Shown: positions 9,635-18,702 of the stretch, in pieces
Layout: every line of letters starts with the position of its first letter
How positions within the stretch are numbered: the stretch's first letter is position 1
Assembly (NCBI RefSeq): GCF_022489065.1
Contig: NZ_JAKVTW010000001.1
Coordinates: 620,001-684,000, forward strand
Length of the DNA stretch: 64,000 nt
Source: Vreelandella neptunia
Lineage (GTDB): Bacteria; Pseudomonadota; Gammaproteobacteria; Pseudomonadales; Halomonadaceae
Direction: 5' to 3'
The notes under the pieces: generated by a model
Database searches by the model: none
Told to the model about the DNA's origin: nothing
What the model saw: the letters and a program-made list of their open reading frames with translations, nothing else
Made by a program: the position numbers and the translations under genes

Positions 9635-10576
9635 ATGTCCGAAGGGCGTGAAGTGCAGTGGGTGGATATCGCCCCGGAGCAAGCAGGGCAGCGAATTGAT
9701 AATTTTCTCATGACGCGTCTTAAAGGTGCACCAAGAGCACTTATCTATCGCATTGTGCGTAAGGGGGAGGTGCGCGTTAATAAAAAGCGCGTAAAGGTTG
9801 ATTACCGCTTACAGGCAGGCGATTTAGTCCGCGTACCTCCACTGCGCCTAGCGCCTCGCGAGGCGGTTAAGGAAGTCAGCGATAATTTACGCGATCTATT
9901 AGTAGGCAGCGTTATTATGGAAGGCCCGGATTGGATGGTGCTCAACAAGCCTTCCGGGTTGGCGGTGCATGGCGGCAGTGGGGTTAAAATTGGCTTGATC
10001 GAGGCACTGCGTCAGGTGCGCGACGATCTGAGCTTTTTAGAGCTGGTTCATCGTCTGGATCGCGATACGTCGGGCTGTTTGCTGCTGGCTAAATCCCGCG
10101 ATTCACTGGTCACGCTTAATGAGTCACTGAAGAAGCACGGCATGGACAAGCGCTATTTAGCGTTGGTCAGTGGACGTTGGCCAGCACGCAAAACCTATGA
10201 GAGCGCTCGCTTGGACCGTTTTGATGCGGGCAATGGTGAGCGCCGAGTACGTGTCGACCCCAATGGGAAAGTGTCCCGCACGCATTTTTCAGTGGTCGAA
10301 ACGTTTGAAAAAGTCACCTTGATCGAAGCTGAGCCGGTAACAGGCCGCACGCACCAAATCCGCGTTCATGCCGCCCATGCCGGGCATGCCCTGTTAGGTG
10401 ACGACAAGTACGCTACCCGCGAAAGCGGTTTTCTGACCAAGCAGTTGGGCTTGGGGCGGCTGTTTTTGCATGCTCGTGCGTTAACCTTTCCAGAGCCTGG
10501 TAATGGTCGTCCGGTCACCGTTAAGGCGCCATTGCCAGAAGCCTTGGAAGAGACCCTTAATCGCGCCCGTCGATAA
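9635..10576 (+). CDS. rluC: 23S rRNA pseudouridine(955/2504/2580) synthase RluC
   Basis: Isomerises uridines 955, 2504 and 2580 (E. coli numbering) of 23S rRNA. An N-terminal S4 RNA-binding domain (about residues 16-75) precedes the catalytic domain with HRLDRDTSGCLLLAK near residue 140, whose Asp is the nucleophile. The 313 aa fit. AAGGAG precedes ATG. Divergence from rne is the same arrangement as in Pseudomonas and E. coli. Confidence 0.94.
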   Translation: MSEGREVQWVDIAPEQAGQRIDNFLMTRLKGAPRALIYRIVRKGEVRVNKKRVKVDYRLQAGDLVRVPPLRLAPREAVKEVSDNLRDLLVGSVIMEGPDWMVLNKPSGLAVHGGSGVKIGLIEALRQVRDDLSFLELVHRLDRDTSGCLLLAKSRDSLVTLNESLKKHGMDKRYLALVSGRWPARKTYESARLDRFDAGNGERRVRVDPNGKVSRTHFSVVETFEKVTLIEAEPVTGRTHQIRVHAAHAGHALLGDDKYATRESGFLTKQLGLGRLFLHARALTFPEPGNGRPVTVKAPLPEALEETLNRARR

Positions 10577-10603
10577 CTCGCCCTTCGTTAATAAGGAACT
10601 GCC

Positions 10604-11254
10604 GTGCAGTACGAGCTGATTATATTTGATTGGGACGGAACCTTGATGGACTCGGTGCCGCGGATTGTATCTTGCATGCAGGCGGCCGCTCTGGAGGCCG
10701 AGTGGGGTGAGCTTTCGGCCGCTGAAGTAGAGGATATTATTGGTTTAGGCTTGCCTGAGGCGATCGCGCAGCTTTGCCCGGGGATTTTGCCTGCTCAGGC
10801 TGAGCGGCTTCGCGAGCGCTATTCACACCACTTTGTGACGGCGGATGCTACACCGATGCTGTTTTTCCCAGGGGTAGAAGCGCAGGTCGCCCGTTTGCTT
10901 AGCCGTGAACACCAGCGGTTGGCGGTTGCGACAGGTAAAAGTCGTCGCGGTTTAGACCGCGTTTTTGCTGAGACCGGCAGTGGTGACTGGTTTCATGCCA
11001 GTCGAACCGCCGATGAAACCCGTTCGAAGCCGCACCCACAAATGCTTTCAGAGCTACTGGCAGAGCTGGAGGTGCCCGTCGAGCGGGCGGTGATGGTCGG
11101 CGATACGGAGTACGATCTGGAAATGGCGCGCGCGATCGGTATGGATCGAATAGGCGTGACTTATGGCGTGCATGCGCCAGAGCGTTTGGCACTAAGCCGC
11201 CCCAAGTGGCTCGTGCATAGCGTTGATGAGCTTTTTGTCCGTTTATACGGTTAA
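10604..11254 (+). CDS. HAD-superfamily phosphatase, phosphoglycolate phosphatase-like
   Basis: Haloacid dehalogenase hydrolase with motif I DWDGTLMDS (residues 8-16), a Lys/Arg-bearing motif near KSRRGL, and motif III-like GDTEYDLEMA. The helical cap between motifs I and II suggests a small-molecule phosphatase (subfamily IA, beta-phosphoglucomutase/phosphoglycolate phosphatase type). The true substrate cannot be read from sequence. It starts at GTG 10604 after AAGGAA, 28 bases after rluC, so likely co-transcribed. Confidence 0.85.
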   Translation: MQYELIIFDWDGTLMDSVPRIVSCMQAAALEAEWGELSAAEVEDIIGLGLPEAIAQLCPGILPAQAERLRERYSHHFVTADATPMLFFPGVEAQVARLLSREHQRLAVATGKSRRGLDRVFAETGSGDWFHASRTADETRSKPHPQMLSELLAELEVPVERAVMVGDTEYDLEMARAIGMDRIGVTYGVHAPERLALSRPKWLVHSVDELFVRLYG

Positions 11255-11281
11255 GCTGCCTGAGGTTATAAGGAATATTAC

Positions 11282-12322
11282 ATGAGTGATGATCGCTGGA
11301 CAGAAGGACCTGAAGTTTCATCAGGCAGCGTTGACCCCATCCCGGGGGCAGCCAGTGACGATGCCGAAACCCTGCGCGAACGTCAGCGGCTAGCGCAGCT
11401 TGAGATGATGGATCACTGGATAGGGGGCGTGTTAACAGAGCAGCGGCGCACTCGACGCTGGAAGCTGTTTTTTCGACTGATGACGCTGGCTATTGTACTG
11501 GCAGCCCTCTTTACCACCTTTTATAGCCTGTTTTGGGACTCTTCTGATGTCACGGCACCTACCCAGCGTCATTTGGGTATTGTGAACGTAAGTGGCGTGA
11601 TTGCCAGTGACTCACCGGCCAACGCTGAGCGCGTCATTCGCGGCTTAAATCGTGCTTGGGAAGCGGAAAGCGCTGCGGCTGTTGTGCTACACATTAATAG
11701 TCCTGGTGGTAGTCCGGTGCAATCTCAGCGTATTTATGCGGAAATTATGCGTCTGCGCGAACAGGGCGATAAGCCCATTATTGCTGTGATTGAAGATATC
11801 GGTGCCAGCGGTGCTTATTATATTGCCGCGGCCGCGGACGAAATTGTTGCATCGCCTGTGAGTCTGGTGGGCTCTATCGGGGTTATCTACGCAGGTTTTG
11901 GGTTTGAGGAGGCGATAGGGCGCATTGGTGTCGAGCGGCGTGTGGTAACTGCGGGTGAGAACAAAGCCTTTTTAGACCCGTTCCAGCCCTTGGATGAAGA
12001 GGCTGAGGCGTTTTGGCAGGGTGTGTTGAACCAAACTCATCGTCAGTTTATCGATGATGTGCGCGCTGGGCGGGGCGAACGGCTGAGTGATAGTCCAGAT
12101 GTCTTTTCGGGCCTGGTCTGGAGTGGAGAGCAGAGTATGGAGTTAGGTCTGATTGACCAGTTGGGCAGTCTCGAACAGCTGTCACGTGAGCGAGTGGGTA
12201 ACACTGACTGGGTAGACTACACGCCGAGCCTTGATGCATTTGAGCGCCTGACAAGGCGGTTTGCTCAGCTTGCTGCCGAGGTGTTGGGGGTAAGCTCACC
12301 CAACACCCCGCTCCGCTTTTAG
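11282..12322 (+). CDS. sppA: Signal peptide peptidase SppA-like, S49 family
   Basis: Membrane-anchored serine protease that degrades cleaved signal peptides. One transmembrane segment lies near residues 60-82, followed by a periplasmic S49 domain. The nucleophile Ser is in GASGAYYIAAAAD and a Lys-bearing segment follows. At 346 aa it is the short single-domain form, half the size of E. coli SppA. It lies 28 bases after the HAD gene. Confidence 0.88.
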   Translation: MSDDRWTEGPEVSSGSVDPIPGAASDDAETLRERQRLAQLEMMDHWIGGVLTEQRRTRRWKLFFRLMTLAIVLAALFTTFYSLFWDSSDVTAPTQRHLGIVNVSGVIASDSPANAERVIRGLNRAWEAESAAAVVLHINSPGGSPVQSQRIYAEIMRLREQGDKPIIAVIEDIGASGAYYIAAAADEIVASPVSLVGSIGVIYAGFGFEEAIGRIGVERRVVTAGENKAFLDPFQPLDEEAEAFWQGVLNQTHRQFIDDVRAGRGERLSDSPDVFSGLVWSGEQSMELGLIDQLGSLEQLSRERVGNTDWVDYTPSLDAFERLTRRFAQLAAEVLGVSSPNTPLRF

Positions 12323-12346
12323 ATCCTAGGCATTATTTCCGGTTAA

Positions 12347-12976
12347 TCAGGATGCGCCAAGCGGGTCCAGCCCTGCTTGGCGCAACATGTCGCAGAGTGC
12401 AATCAGGGGTAGGCCAATCAGTGCGTTAGGGTCGCGGCCTTCCAGCTTCTCAAACAGCGCAATGCCTAAGCCTTCCATTCGAAAGCTGCCAGCACTATCG
12501 AGTGGCTGCTCTTTAGCCACGTAGTTATCAATCTCCTGAGTGCTTAACGTACGAAACACGACCTCGAAGGGTTCGACATGGACTTGGTGGCGCTGACTGC
12601 GTGTATCCAGTAGCGCTAAACCGGTCAGGAAAGTCACGCGTTGGCCAGAGAAGCGGGCTAGGTTGGCGCGAGCCTTCTCCATCGTGTGTGGCTTACCAAG
12701 AATATCGCCTTCAAATACCGCGACTTGGTCAGAGCCTATAATGCAGTGGTGGGGATAATGCGCTGCGACGGCGTTGGCTTTGCTCAGCGCGAGGCGATGA
12801 ACCAAGCCGTTGGGAGTTTCCCCGGGGTGAGGTGTTTCGTCGATATCAGGTGAGTGGCACTGGTAAGGAAGTTGTAGGCGATCCAATAGCTCGCGCCGCG
12901 AACGTGAGCTGGAAGCCAGTATCAGCGCTGCAGTGGATGTTTGGTTGCTAGAAGGCTCGGTCATTGATGTGGTCAC
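12347..12976 (-). CDS. Maf-family nucleoside triphosphate pyrophosphatase (YceF subfamily)
   Basis: Hydrolyses non-canonical or modified NTPs (YceF acts on m7GTP in E. coli). The signature LILASSSRSRRELL is near the N terminus, then SPDIDE, IIGSDQVAV and the SAGSFRMEGLG segment. I chose GTG 12976 because AGGAG sits seven bases upstream; an earlier GTG (13003) gives nine more residues and a later ATG (12964) four fewer. Position beside yceD and rpmF matches other gammaproteobacteria. Confidence 0.9.
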   Translation of the reverse strand: MTTSMTEPSSNQTSTAALILASSSRSRRELLDRLQLPYQCHSPDIDETPHPGETPNGLVHRLALSKANAVAAHYPHHCIIGSDQVAVFEGDILGKPHTMEKARANLARFSGQRVTFLTGLALLDTRSQRHQVHVEPFEVVFRTLSTQEIDNYVAKEQPLDSAGSFRMEGLGIALFEKLEGRDPNALIGLPLIALCDMLRQAGLDPLGAS

Positions 12977-13071
12977 AAATAAACTCCTGGCGGCGTGTGT
13001 CACGAATGCAACGACAAAGCAGTAGAGTGTAGCGAAAGCGACTAAACATGCCTATGCCGGTTGTTTATTGA

Positions 13072-13085
13072 GCTCAATATTGAGC
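13072..13085. promoter_or_regulatory. 14-bp perfect palindrome between maf and yceD
   Basis: GCTCAATATTGAGC is a perfect dyad centred about 107 bp upstream of the yceD start and about 100 bp from maf. It could be an operator for either divergent unit, but matches no regulator I can name. Confidence 0.35.
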
Positions 13086-13146
13086 GTTTAATGACCTCTA
13101 TGCAGTTTATTTGGTGAGGATGGTATGAAGAATTGCACTGACGGCT

Positions 13147-13175
13147 TTGACACCAGCAGGGGGAGTGCCTATCAT
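13147..13175 (+). promoter_or_regulatory. Strong sigma70 promoter for yceD-rpmF-plsX-fab operon
   Basis: A consensus -35 TTGACA (13147-13152), exactly 17 bp of spacer, and -10 TATCAT (13170-13175). The expected transcription start (about 13182) is only a few bases before the conserved yceD ATG at 13185. Confidence 0.7.
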
Positions 13176-13184
13176 TGCGCGCCT

Positions 13185-13715
13185 ATGTTGACCTCACAAC
13201 TCCCCAGCCGGGTTGAGCCTTATAAGCTTGCAGCCCGCCACGAACGAATCGAAGGCTTGGTAGCGCTTGATAAGCTGCCACGTCTTGCCGAAGAAGCGGG
13301 TATCCAAACTGGCGACTGTCATGTCGTGCTTGAGTTTGGCGTCGATGCTCAAGGTCGTCGTGAAATTCGTGGCCACTTGCAAGCGACGTTGGCGCTTGCC
13401 TGCCGACGCTGCCTGGTGCCGCTGCCTCAACAGGTGAGCAGTGACTTCTTGCTTGGAATGGTCACTGACGAAGCCTTAGCGGCCGAGCTGCCTGCTAGTC
13501 ATGAACCGGTGCTGGTGGAAAAGGAACAGCTGGATCTTTTGACGGTGGTTGAGGATGAGTTGATTCTTAGCCTGCCTCAAGTGGTCTATCACGATGAAGC
13601 CGAATGTCATGTCTCGGCGGAGCAGCTGGTCAGCAAAACAGAAGGCGCGGCGCCAGAAACAACGCCAGCGACGAACCCTTTCGCGGTGCTAAATGTCTTG
13701 AAAGGCAAAAAGTAA
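13185..13715 (+). CDS. yceD: YceD family (DUF177) protein
   Basis: Conserved protein encoded ahead of ribosomal protein L32 in most bacteria and implicated in 23S rRNA maturation. The family start MLTSQLPSRVEPYKLA is at 13185, and the mid-domain ALACRRCLVPL cysteine motif is present. A longer frame from ATG 13125 exists with a fair GGTGAGG site, but it would run through the promoter at 13147-13175 and adds 20 residues unlike the family. With the short start there is almost no leader. About 176 aa. Confidence 0.87.
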   Translation: MLTSQLPSRVEPYKLAARHERIEGLVALDKLPRLAEEAGIQTGDCHVVLEFGVDAQGRREIRGHLQATLALACRRCLVPLPQQVSSDFLLGMVTDEALAAELPASHEPVLVEKEQLDLLTVVEDELILSLPQVVYHDEAECHVSAEQLVSKTEGAAPETTPATNPFAVLNVLKGKK

Positions 13716-13751
13716 GCACCCTTTACCTTAAATACCTTGGAGTAAACCCCC

Positions 13752-13922
13752 ATGGCAGTTCAACAGAACCGTAAAACTCGTTCCAAGCGCGGCATGCGTC
13801 GTAGCCACGATGCGCTAACCGCGCCGACCTTGTCTCAGGACAAAGAAACGGGTACGACTCACCTGCGTCACCACATTTCGCCGGACGGTTTCTACCGTGG
13901 TCGTAAAGTGATTGAGGTATAA
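13752..13922 (+). CDS. rpmF: 50S ribosomal protein L32
   Basis: A 56-residue basic protein, [20 protein letters not shown] at its start and ending [11 protein letters not shown], diagnostic of bL32. It is the cysteine-free form with [11 protein letters not shown] where some bacteria have a zinc site. GGAG lies ~11 bases upstream of the ATG. It lies between yceD and plsX, the usual coupling of ribosome and phospholipid synthesis. Confidence 0.96.
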   Translation: MAVQQNRKTRSKRGMRRSHDALTAPTLSQDKETGTTHLRHHISPDGFYRGRKVIEV

Positions 13923-13965
13923 GCCTCAATTGCGTTACTAAGCGGCTAAACGGATTCAGTGCGGT

Positions 13966-15015
13966 ATGCGCCTAGCGATTGATGTTATGGGGGGTGACCA
14001 AGGCCCTCATGCTATTATCGCAGGCTCCGCAAAGGCGGCGGTGGAACACCCCGGTCTTCAGCTGACTCTGTTTGGTCCGCGTCAGCGTATTATTGCTGAG
14101 ATTTCACGCTTGCCGCAGCCTCTGGCTGCGGCAGCGTCGCGTTTGGTGCCGTGTGATGCGCCCGATAGTATTACACCGTCGACATCGGCAGCTTGGGCGT
14201 TGCGCAATGGGCACTCAACCAGCATGGTTCACATGCTGCGCAGTGTCGCTCAGGGCGAGGCGGCTGCCGGGGTGAGCGCCGGTAACACAGCGGCGCTTGT
14301 GGCCTTAGCAAGGCGTGAGTTGGGGATGATCGAGGGAATTTCGCGACCGGCTATCAGTACGGCGATTCCAGCACGCCAGGGGCGTCGCTGCTATCTGCTG
14401 GATCTGGGTGCCAATGTTGATTCCCCTGCCCACCGGCTGGTGGATTTTGCGCTAATGGGCGCTGCGATGGCGCAGTGTATTGACGGCACTGTTATGCCCC
14501 GTGTCGCGCTACTTAATGTCGGTGCAGAGGCGACCAAGGGAAGTGCCAGCGTTCGCGAAGCCGATCGTTTGCTACGCGAATATGCTAGTACTAGCCATGG
14601 TGCTTTCGATTACCAGGGCTATGCCGAAGGTGGCGATCTGTTTAAAGGTCAGTTCGATGTAGTGGTGTGCGACGGTTTTGTCGGTAATGCTGTGCTGAAA
14701 GCAAGCGAAGGTTTGACGAGTATGTTGGTTGAGCGCGTACAGATGGCGTTTGAGTCGCGCCTAAGTGGCCGTTTGGCAAGCCTACTGGCCAAGCCTGTGT
14801 TAAAGCGCTTAAAGAAAGAGCTTGATCCCGTACGTTATAATGGGGCCAGCTTGTTGGGCTTACGCGGCATCGTGGTGAAAAGTCACGGCAGTACTCATGC
14901 CGATGGTTTTTACTATGCTATTCAGCGTGCCCTTCAGGAAGTGGAACATAATTTACCTGCGCGGATCGCAGGCCGCTGGCAAGCGTCAGGAAGTGATCTT
15001 AATGGCGCGAGCTAG
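13966..15015 (+). CDS. plsX: Phosphate acyltransferase PlsX
   Basis: Converts acyl-ACP to acyl-phosphate, the acyl donor for the first step of phospholipid synthesis via PlsY; peripheral on the inner membrane. The N-terminal IDVMGGDQGP, the GVSAGNTAALVALA segment and the CDGFVGNAVLKASEG motif are all present. 349 aa is typical. No strong ribosome site is seen, suggesting coupling with rpmF upstream. Confidence 0.95.
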   Translation: MRLAIDVMGGDQGPHAIIAGSAKAAVEHPGLQLTLFGPRQRIIAEISRLPQPLAAAASRLVPCDAPDSITPSTSAAWALRNGHSTSMVHMLRSVAQGEAAAGVSAGNTAALVALARRELGMIEGISRPAISTAIPARQGRRCYLLDLGANVDSPAHRLVDFALMGAAMAQCIDGTVMPRVALLNVGAEATKGSASVREADRLLREYASTSHGAFDYQGYAEGGDLFKGQFDVVVCDGFVGNAVLKASEGLTSMLVERVQMAFESRLSGRLASLLAKPVLKRLKKELDPVRYNGASLLGLRGIVVKSHGSTHADGFYYAIQRALQEVEHNLPARIAGRWQASGSDLNGAS

Positions 15016-15146
15016 CCATGATTAGACAATAAAGAGTTATTTTTAAAGAATTATTTTTTGCGGGTTTATAGGTGGCATCAGGATGTGCCAATAATCTCGC
15101 CTATCGCTCATATGAGCAAATGCCTACAAGAGCAAAGGTGAACGAC

Positions 15147-16106
15147 ATGTCTCAACCCCTTGCCCTCATTTTCCCCGGGCAAGGCTCTCAGCAGCTAGGA
15201 ATGCTGCGAGAGCTGGCCGAGCGCTATAGTGTGGTGGGAACGACATTTGAGGAAGCGTCGGATGCTTTGGGATACGACTTGTGGAAAGTCGTCCAAGAGG
15301 GTCCAGAAGCATCGCTTAATGCAACCGCGTGCACCCAGCCTGCACTGCTATCTGCCAGTATCGCTATTTGGCGCGTGTGGCAGGAGCTGGAAGGGCCACG
15401 GCCGACGGTAATGGCAGGCCATAGCCTGGGCGAGTACAGTGCTATGGTATGTGCTGGCGTCATGAGCTTTGCTGAAGGCGTTAACTTGGTGCGTTTGCGC
15501 GGAGAAGCCATGCAGGAAGCGGTGCCCGCGGGTGAAGGCGGTATGGCTGCGATCCTAGGTCTGGCAGACGATGCCGTTGAAGCTGCCTGCGAAAAGGCCG
15601 CTCAGGGTGATGTAGTATCTGCAGTGAATTACAACTCTCCAGGCCAGGTAGTCATAGCAGGCTCAAAAGCGGCCGTTGAGCGGGCCATCATTGCCTGCCA
15701 AGAGGCGGGTGCTAAACGCGCTATGGCCTTGCCCGTTTCTGTTCCTTCACACTGTGCGTTGATGCGCCCGGCAGCCGAGCGCCTGGCGGAAGCTATGCAG
15801 GCCATTGAGCTGCGCACGCCACGCTATAGTGTTATTCAAAATGTTGATGCCAAGGCCCATACCGATACAGCGACACTGCGTACAAGGCTGATCGAGCAGC
15901 TTTATCAGCCGGTACGCTGGAGTGCTTGTGTTGAGGCAATGGCGAGCCAAGGCGTTGAGGTATTTATTGAGTGCGGGCCAGGAAAGGTGTTGACTGGCCT
16001 CAATAAGCGTATCGTGAAGGGTAGTAAGGGGTTAGCGGTCAATGATCCTGATAGCCTGAATGCGGCGCTTGAGCTGGCGCGTGAAACGTTGGCTGATAAA
16101 GCGTGA
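15147..16106 (+). CDS. fabD: Malonyl-CoA:ACP transacylase FabD
   Basis: Loads malonyl groups onto ACP for fatty acid elongation. The conserved start ALIFPGQGSQ and the active-site GHSLGEYSA (Ser near residue 95) are clear, and the catalytic His lies in the PSHCALM motif. I start at ATG 15147 (AGGTGA upstream); the frame extends back to 15072 without family similarity. No fabH lies between plsX and fabD, unlike E. coli but like Pseudomonas. Confidence 0.95.
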   Translation: MSQPLALIFPGQGSQQLGMLRELAERYSVVGTTFEEASDALGYDLWKVVQEGPEASLNATACTQPALLSASIAIWRVWQELEGPRPTVMAGHSLGEYSAMVCAGVMSFAEGVNLVRLRGEAMQEAVPAGEGGMAAILGLADDAVEAACEKAAQGDVVSAVNYNSPGQVVIAGSKAAVERAIIACQEAGAKRAMALPVSVPSHCALMRPAAERLAEAMQAIELRTPRYSVIQNVDAKAHTDTATLRTRLIEQLYQPVRWSACVEAMASQGVEVFIECGPGKVLTGLNKRIVKGSKGLAVNDPDSLNAALELARETLADKA

Positions 16107-16163
16107 CCAAGGGTTGTTTTATTCCGCTATCCTTGATTGATTACACGGTTAGAGGCAGACGTT

Positions 16164-16907
16164 ATGACGCAGGAAAGTAGAGTTGCTCTTGTCACTGGGG
16201 CAAGCCGCGGTATTGGGCAGGCCATTGCCTGCGAGCTTGGCCGTCAAGGTCGAATTGTTATTGGTACGGCGACTAGCGAGTCCGGTGCTGAGAAAATTGA
16301 TGCTGATTTGAAAGCGAACGGCATTGAAGGGGCTGGCCTATGTCTAAACGTGACAGACCAAGCCAGCATCGATAGCGTGCTGAAAGCCATTACTGAGCGC
16401 TTTGGTGCGCCGACTATTTTGGTCAATAACGCCGGCATCACCCGTGACAACTTGCTGATGCGTATGAAAGAAGATGAGTGGGACTCTGTGATGGATACCA
16501 ACTTAAAATCTGTCTATCGTGTAAGTAAAGCGTGTTTGCGGGGTATGACCAAGGCGCGTTTTGGGCGTATCGTGTCGATTAGTTCTGTGGTGGCAACCAT
16601 GGGCAACCTGGGCCAAACGAACTATGCTGCAGCTAAAGCCGGTATGGAAGGGTTTAGCAGAGCTTTGGCGCGTGAGGTATCCTCACGTGCGATTACGGTG
16701 AATGCGGTGGCGCCCGGCTTTATTGCCACTGACATGACCGAGTCGCTGCCTGAAGCTCAGCACGACATGCTGCTTAAACAAATTCCGTTGGCTCGTTTAG
16801 GGGCCCCGGAAGAGATCGCCGCAGCGGTGGGCTTTTTGACCAGTGATGCAGCTGGATATATCACTGGCGAGACGCTTCACGTGAATGGCGGCATGAATAT
16901 GCGTTGA
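16164..16907 (+). CDS. fabG: 3-oxoacyl-[ACP] reductase FabG
   Basis: NADPH-dependent reduction of 3-oxoacyl-ACP in fatty acid elongation. Short-chain dehydrogenase fold with TGASRGIG cofactor loop (residues 11-18), NNAGITRDN and the catalytic Ser-Tyr-Lys set in SISSVVA and YAAAKAG. 247 aa is standard. ATG 16164 follows AGAGG; the frame extends upstream to 16137 without support. Confidence 0.96.
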   Translation: MTQESRVALVTGASRGIGQAIACELGRQGRIVIGTATSESGAEKIDADLKANGIEGAGLCLNVTDQASIDSVLKAITERFGAPTILVNNAGITRDNLLMRMKEDEWDSVMDTNLKSVYRVSKACLRGMTKARFGRIVSISSVVATMGNLGQTNYAAAKAGMEGFSRALAREVSSRAITVNAVAPGFIATDMTESLPEAQHDMLLKQIPLARLGAPEEIAAAVGFLTSDAAGYITGETLHVNGGMNMR

Positions 16908-16925
16908 TGGCCTTGGGCTTGGCGG

Positions 16926-16954
16926 TTGCGTCGACCCAAGGGCGTCTATAAACT
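16926..16954 (+). promoter_or_regulatory. Possible acpP promoter
   Basis: TTGCGT (16926-16931) and TAAACT (16949-16954) are 17 bp apart; an overlapping TATAAA starts at 16947. A CCTTGGG/CCCAAGG inverted repeat (16911-16941) overlaps the -35. A separate promoter would fit the high demand for ACP. Confidence 0.4.
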
Positions 16955-17031
16955 ACCCCGCAGCTTTTGGCTTGCGGTTTCCAAATAGCTGGTTATCAAA
17001 AACGGCTAATGTGAACGACTGGAGTACGTTG

Positions 17032-17265
17032 ATGAGTACTATTGAAGAGCGCGTTAAGAAAGTTGTAGCAGAGCGCCTGAACGTTAAAGAAGAAGACATC
17101 CAAAACAGCTCTTCTTTTACAGAAGACTTGGGTGCTGACTCGCTCGACACTGTTGAGCTCGTCATGGCTTTGGAAGAGGAATTCGATACTGAAATTCCTG
17201 ATGAAGAAGCTGAGAAAATCACCACGGTTCAAGAAGCCATCGATTACGTGAACGCCCACCAGTAA
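17032..17265 (+). CDS. acpP: Acyl carrier protein
   Basis: A 77-residue acidic carrier of fatty acyl intermediates. The phosphopantetheine attachment site is Ser37 in [13 protein letters not shown] lies seven bases before the ATG. It sits between fabG and fabF; the acpS gene that modifies this serine is also in the window near 58.1 kb. Confidence 0.97.
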   Translation: MSTIEERVKKVVAERLNVKEEDIQNSSSFTEDLGADSLDTVELVMALEEEFDTEIPDEEAEKITTVQEAIDYVNAHQ

Positions 17266-17317
17266 GGGCTGCGTCGATGTATCGAACCTGGGTGGGGTGC
17301 TAGTCACCCGCCTTAAG

Positions 17318-17346
17318 AGCCGTCCTTTCGTAGGGCGGCTTTTTTG
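17318..17346 (+). terminator. Rho-independent terminator between acpP and fabF
   Basis: AGCCGTCC (17318-17325) pairs with GGGCGGCT (17333-17340) across a seven-base loop with one G-U pair, followed by TTTTT. It lies inside the fab cluster and would separate acpP expression from fabF. Confidence 0.85.
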
Positions 17347-17383
17347 CTTTGCTGCCACAATGCTTATAACGTTCAATCTCCGT

Positions 17384-17389
17384 TATACT
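17384..17389 (+). promoter_or_regulatory. Possible -10 element for fabF
   Basis: A TATACT hexamer lies 69 bp before fabF and just after the terminator. No good -35 is visible, so only the -10 is reported. Confidence 0.35.
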
Positions 17390-17457
17390 GTTGACCAAAT
17401 TTAAGCAGCAAATGACCCAAGTGGGTCGCGTCACCATGGATGCCTGGAGGAAAGCTG

Positions 17458-18696
17458 ATGGCACGGAAAAGGGTAGTGGTAACTGGGTTAGGCCTGGTGA
17501 CCCCAGTGGGTAATAGCGTTGATGAGTCATGGGCCAACATTGTTGCCGGTAAAAGCGGTATTACACCTATCGAACATTTTGACACCAGCGGCTTTAATAC
17601 CCGCTTTGGTGGATCGATTAAAAACTTTGATATAAGCCCGTACCTGAATCCTAAAGATGCCCGTAAAATGGATCTGTTTATTCAGTACGGTATGGCGGCG
17701 GGTGCCCAAGCGGTAGAAGATTCGGGTATCGAGTGTACTGAAGAGAATGCAGATCGCATCGGCGTGGCTATCGGCTCAGGCATCGGTGGTCTGCCCATGA
17801 TCGAGCATAACCACAATGCACTCAATAAAGGCGGCGCACGTAAGGTATCGCCGTTCTTTGTGCCGGGCTCCATCATTAATATGATATCGGGCAATATGGC
17901 GATCCAGCACGGCTTCCGAGGCCCAAATATCGCGATTACAACGGCCTGTACCACGGGCACCCACAATATTGGATACAGCGCACGCACCATTGCCTACGGC
18001 GATGCTGACGTGATGATCTGTGGTGGAGCCGAAATGGCGACCACACCTTTAGGTTTGGGTGGCTTTTCCGCCGCTCGTGCCCTCTCTACGCGTAATGATG
18101 ATCCAGAAGCGGCAAGCCGCCCATGGGACACAGACCGTGACGGCTTTGTGTTATCCGACGGTGCCGGTGTATTGGTGCTTGAAGAGTATGAACATGCCAA
18201 AGCGCGTGGCGCCAACATCTACGCCGAGCTGGTTGGCTTTGGTATGAGTGATGACGCTTACCACATGACATCGCCACCGGAAGATGGACGTGGTGCAGCG
18301 CTTTCTATGCGCAATGCAATCAAAGATGCCCAGATAGATGTTTCTAAGGTGCATTACATTAATGCACATGGCACATCTACGGCTGCAGGGGATTTGGCGG
18401 AAAGCCGCGCTATTGAAAACGTCTTAGGCGATGCCGCTGCTAACGTGGCAGTAAGCTCCACCAAGTCGATGATTGGCCACCTTTTGGGTGCAGCAGGCGC
18501 TGTAGAGGCAGTATTTTGTATTTTGGCAATACGCGATCAAGTCGCCCCCCCCACGATTAACCTGGATAACCCTCAGGAAGGCTGCAACCTGGATTATGTC
18601 CCCCACACGGCGAGGGATATGCGTATTGATATGACGCTTTCTAACTCGTTTGGCTTTGGTGGCACTAATGGCTCACTGCTGTTTAAAAAGGTGTAA
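17458..18696 (+). CDS. fabF: 3-oxoacyl-[ACP] synthase II FabF
   Basis: Elongating condensing enzyme of type II fatty acid synthesis. The Cys-His-His triad is visible in [10 protein letters not shown] (Cys near residue 164), HGTSTAAGD and GHLLGAAGA. At 412 aa it has the normal length. Start ATG 17458 with GGAGG seven bases upstream. Its own terminator-promoter gap upstream suggests it is transcribed with pabC and the genes beyond. Confidence 0.96.
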   Translation: MARKRVVVTGLGLVTPVGNSVDESWANIVAGKSGITPIEHFDTSGFNTRFGGSIKNFDISPYLNPKDARKMDLFIQYGMAAGAQAVEDSGIECTEENADRIGVAIGSGIGGLPMIEHNHNALNKGGARKVSPFFVPGSIINMISGNMAIQHGFRGPNIAITTACTTGTHNIGYSARTIAYGDADVMICGGAEMATTPLGLGGFSAARALSTRNDDPEAASRPWDTDRDGFVLSDGAGVLVLEEYEHAKARGANIYAELVGFGMSDDAYHMTSPPEDGRGAALSMRNAIKDAQIDVSKVHYINAHGTSTAAGDLAESRAIENVLGDAAANVAVSSTKSMIGHLLGAAGAVEAVFCILAIRDQVAPPTINLDNPQEGCNLDYVPHTARDMRIDMTLSNSFGFGGTNGSLLFKKV

Positions 18697-18702
18697 TGAT
18701 TG

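Noticed and set aside
13125-13184. A longer yceD starting at 13125
   Set aside because: It would span a near-consensus promoter and adds residues unlike the family, though the GGTGAGG site keeps it possible.
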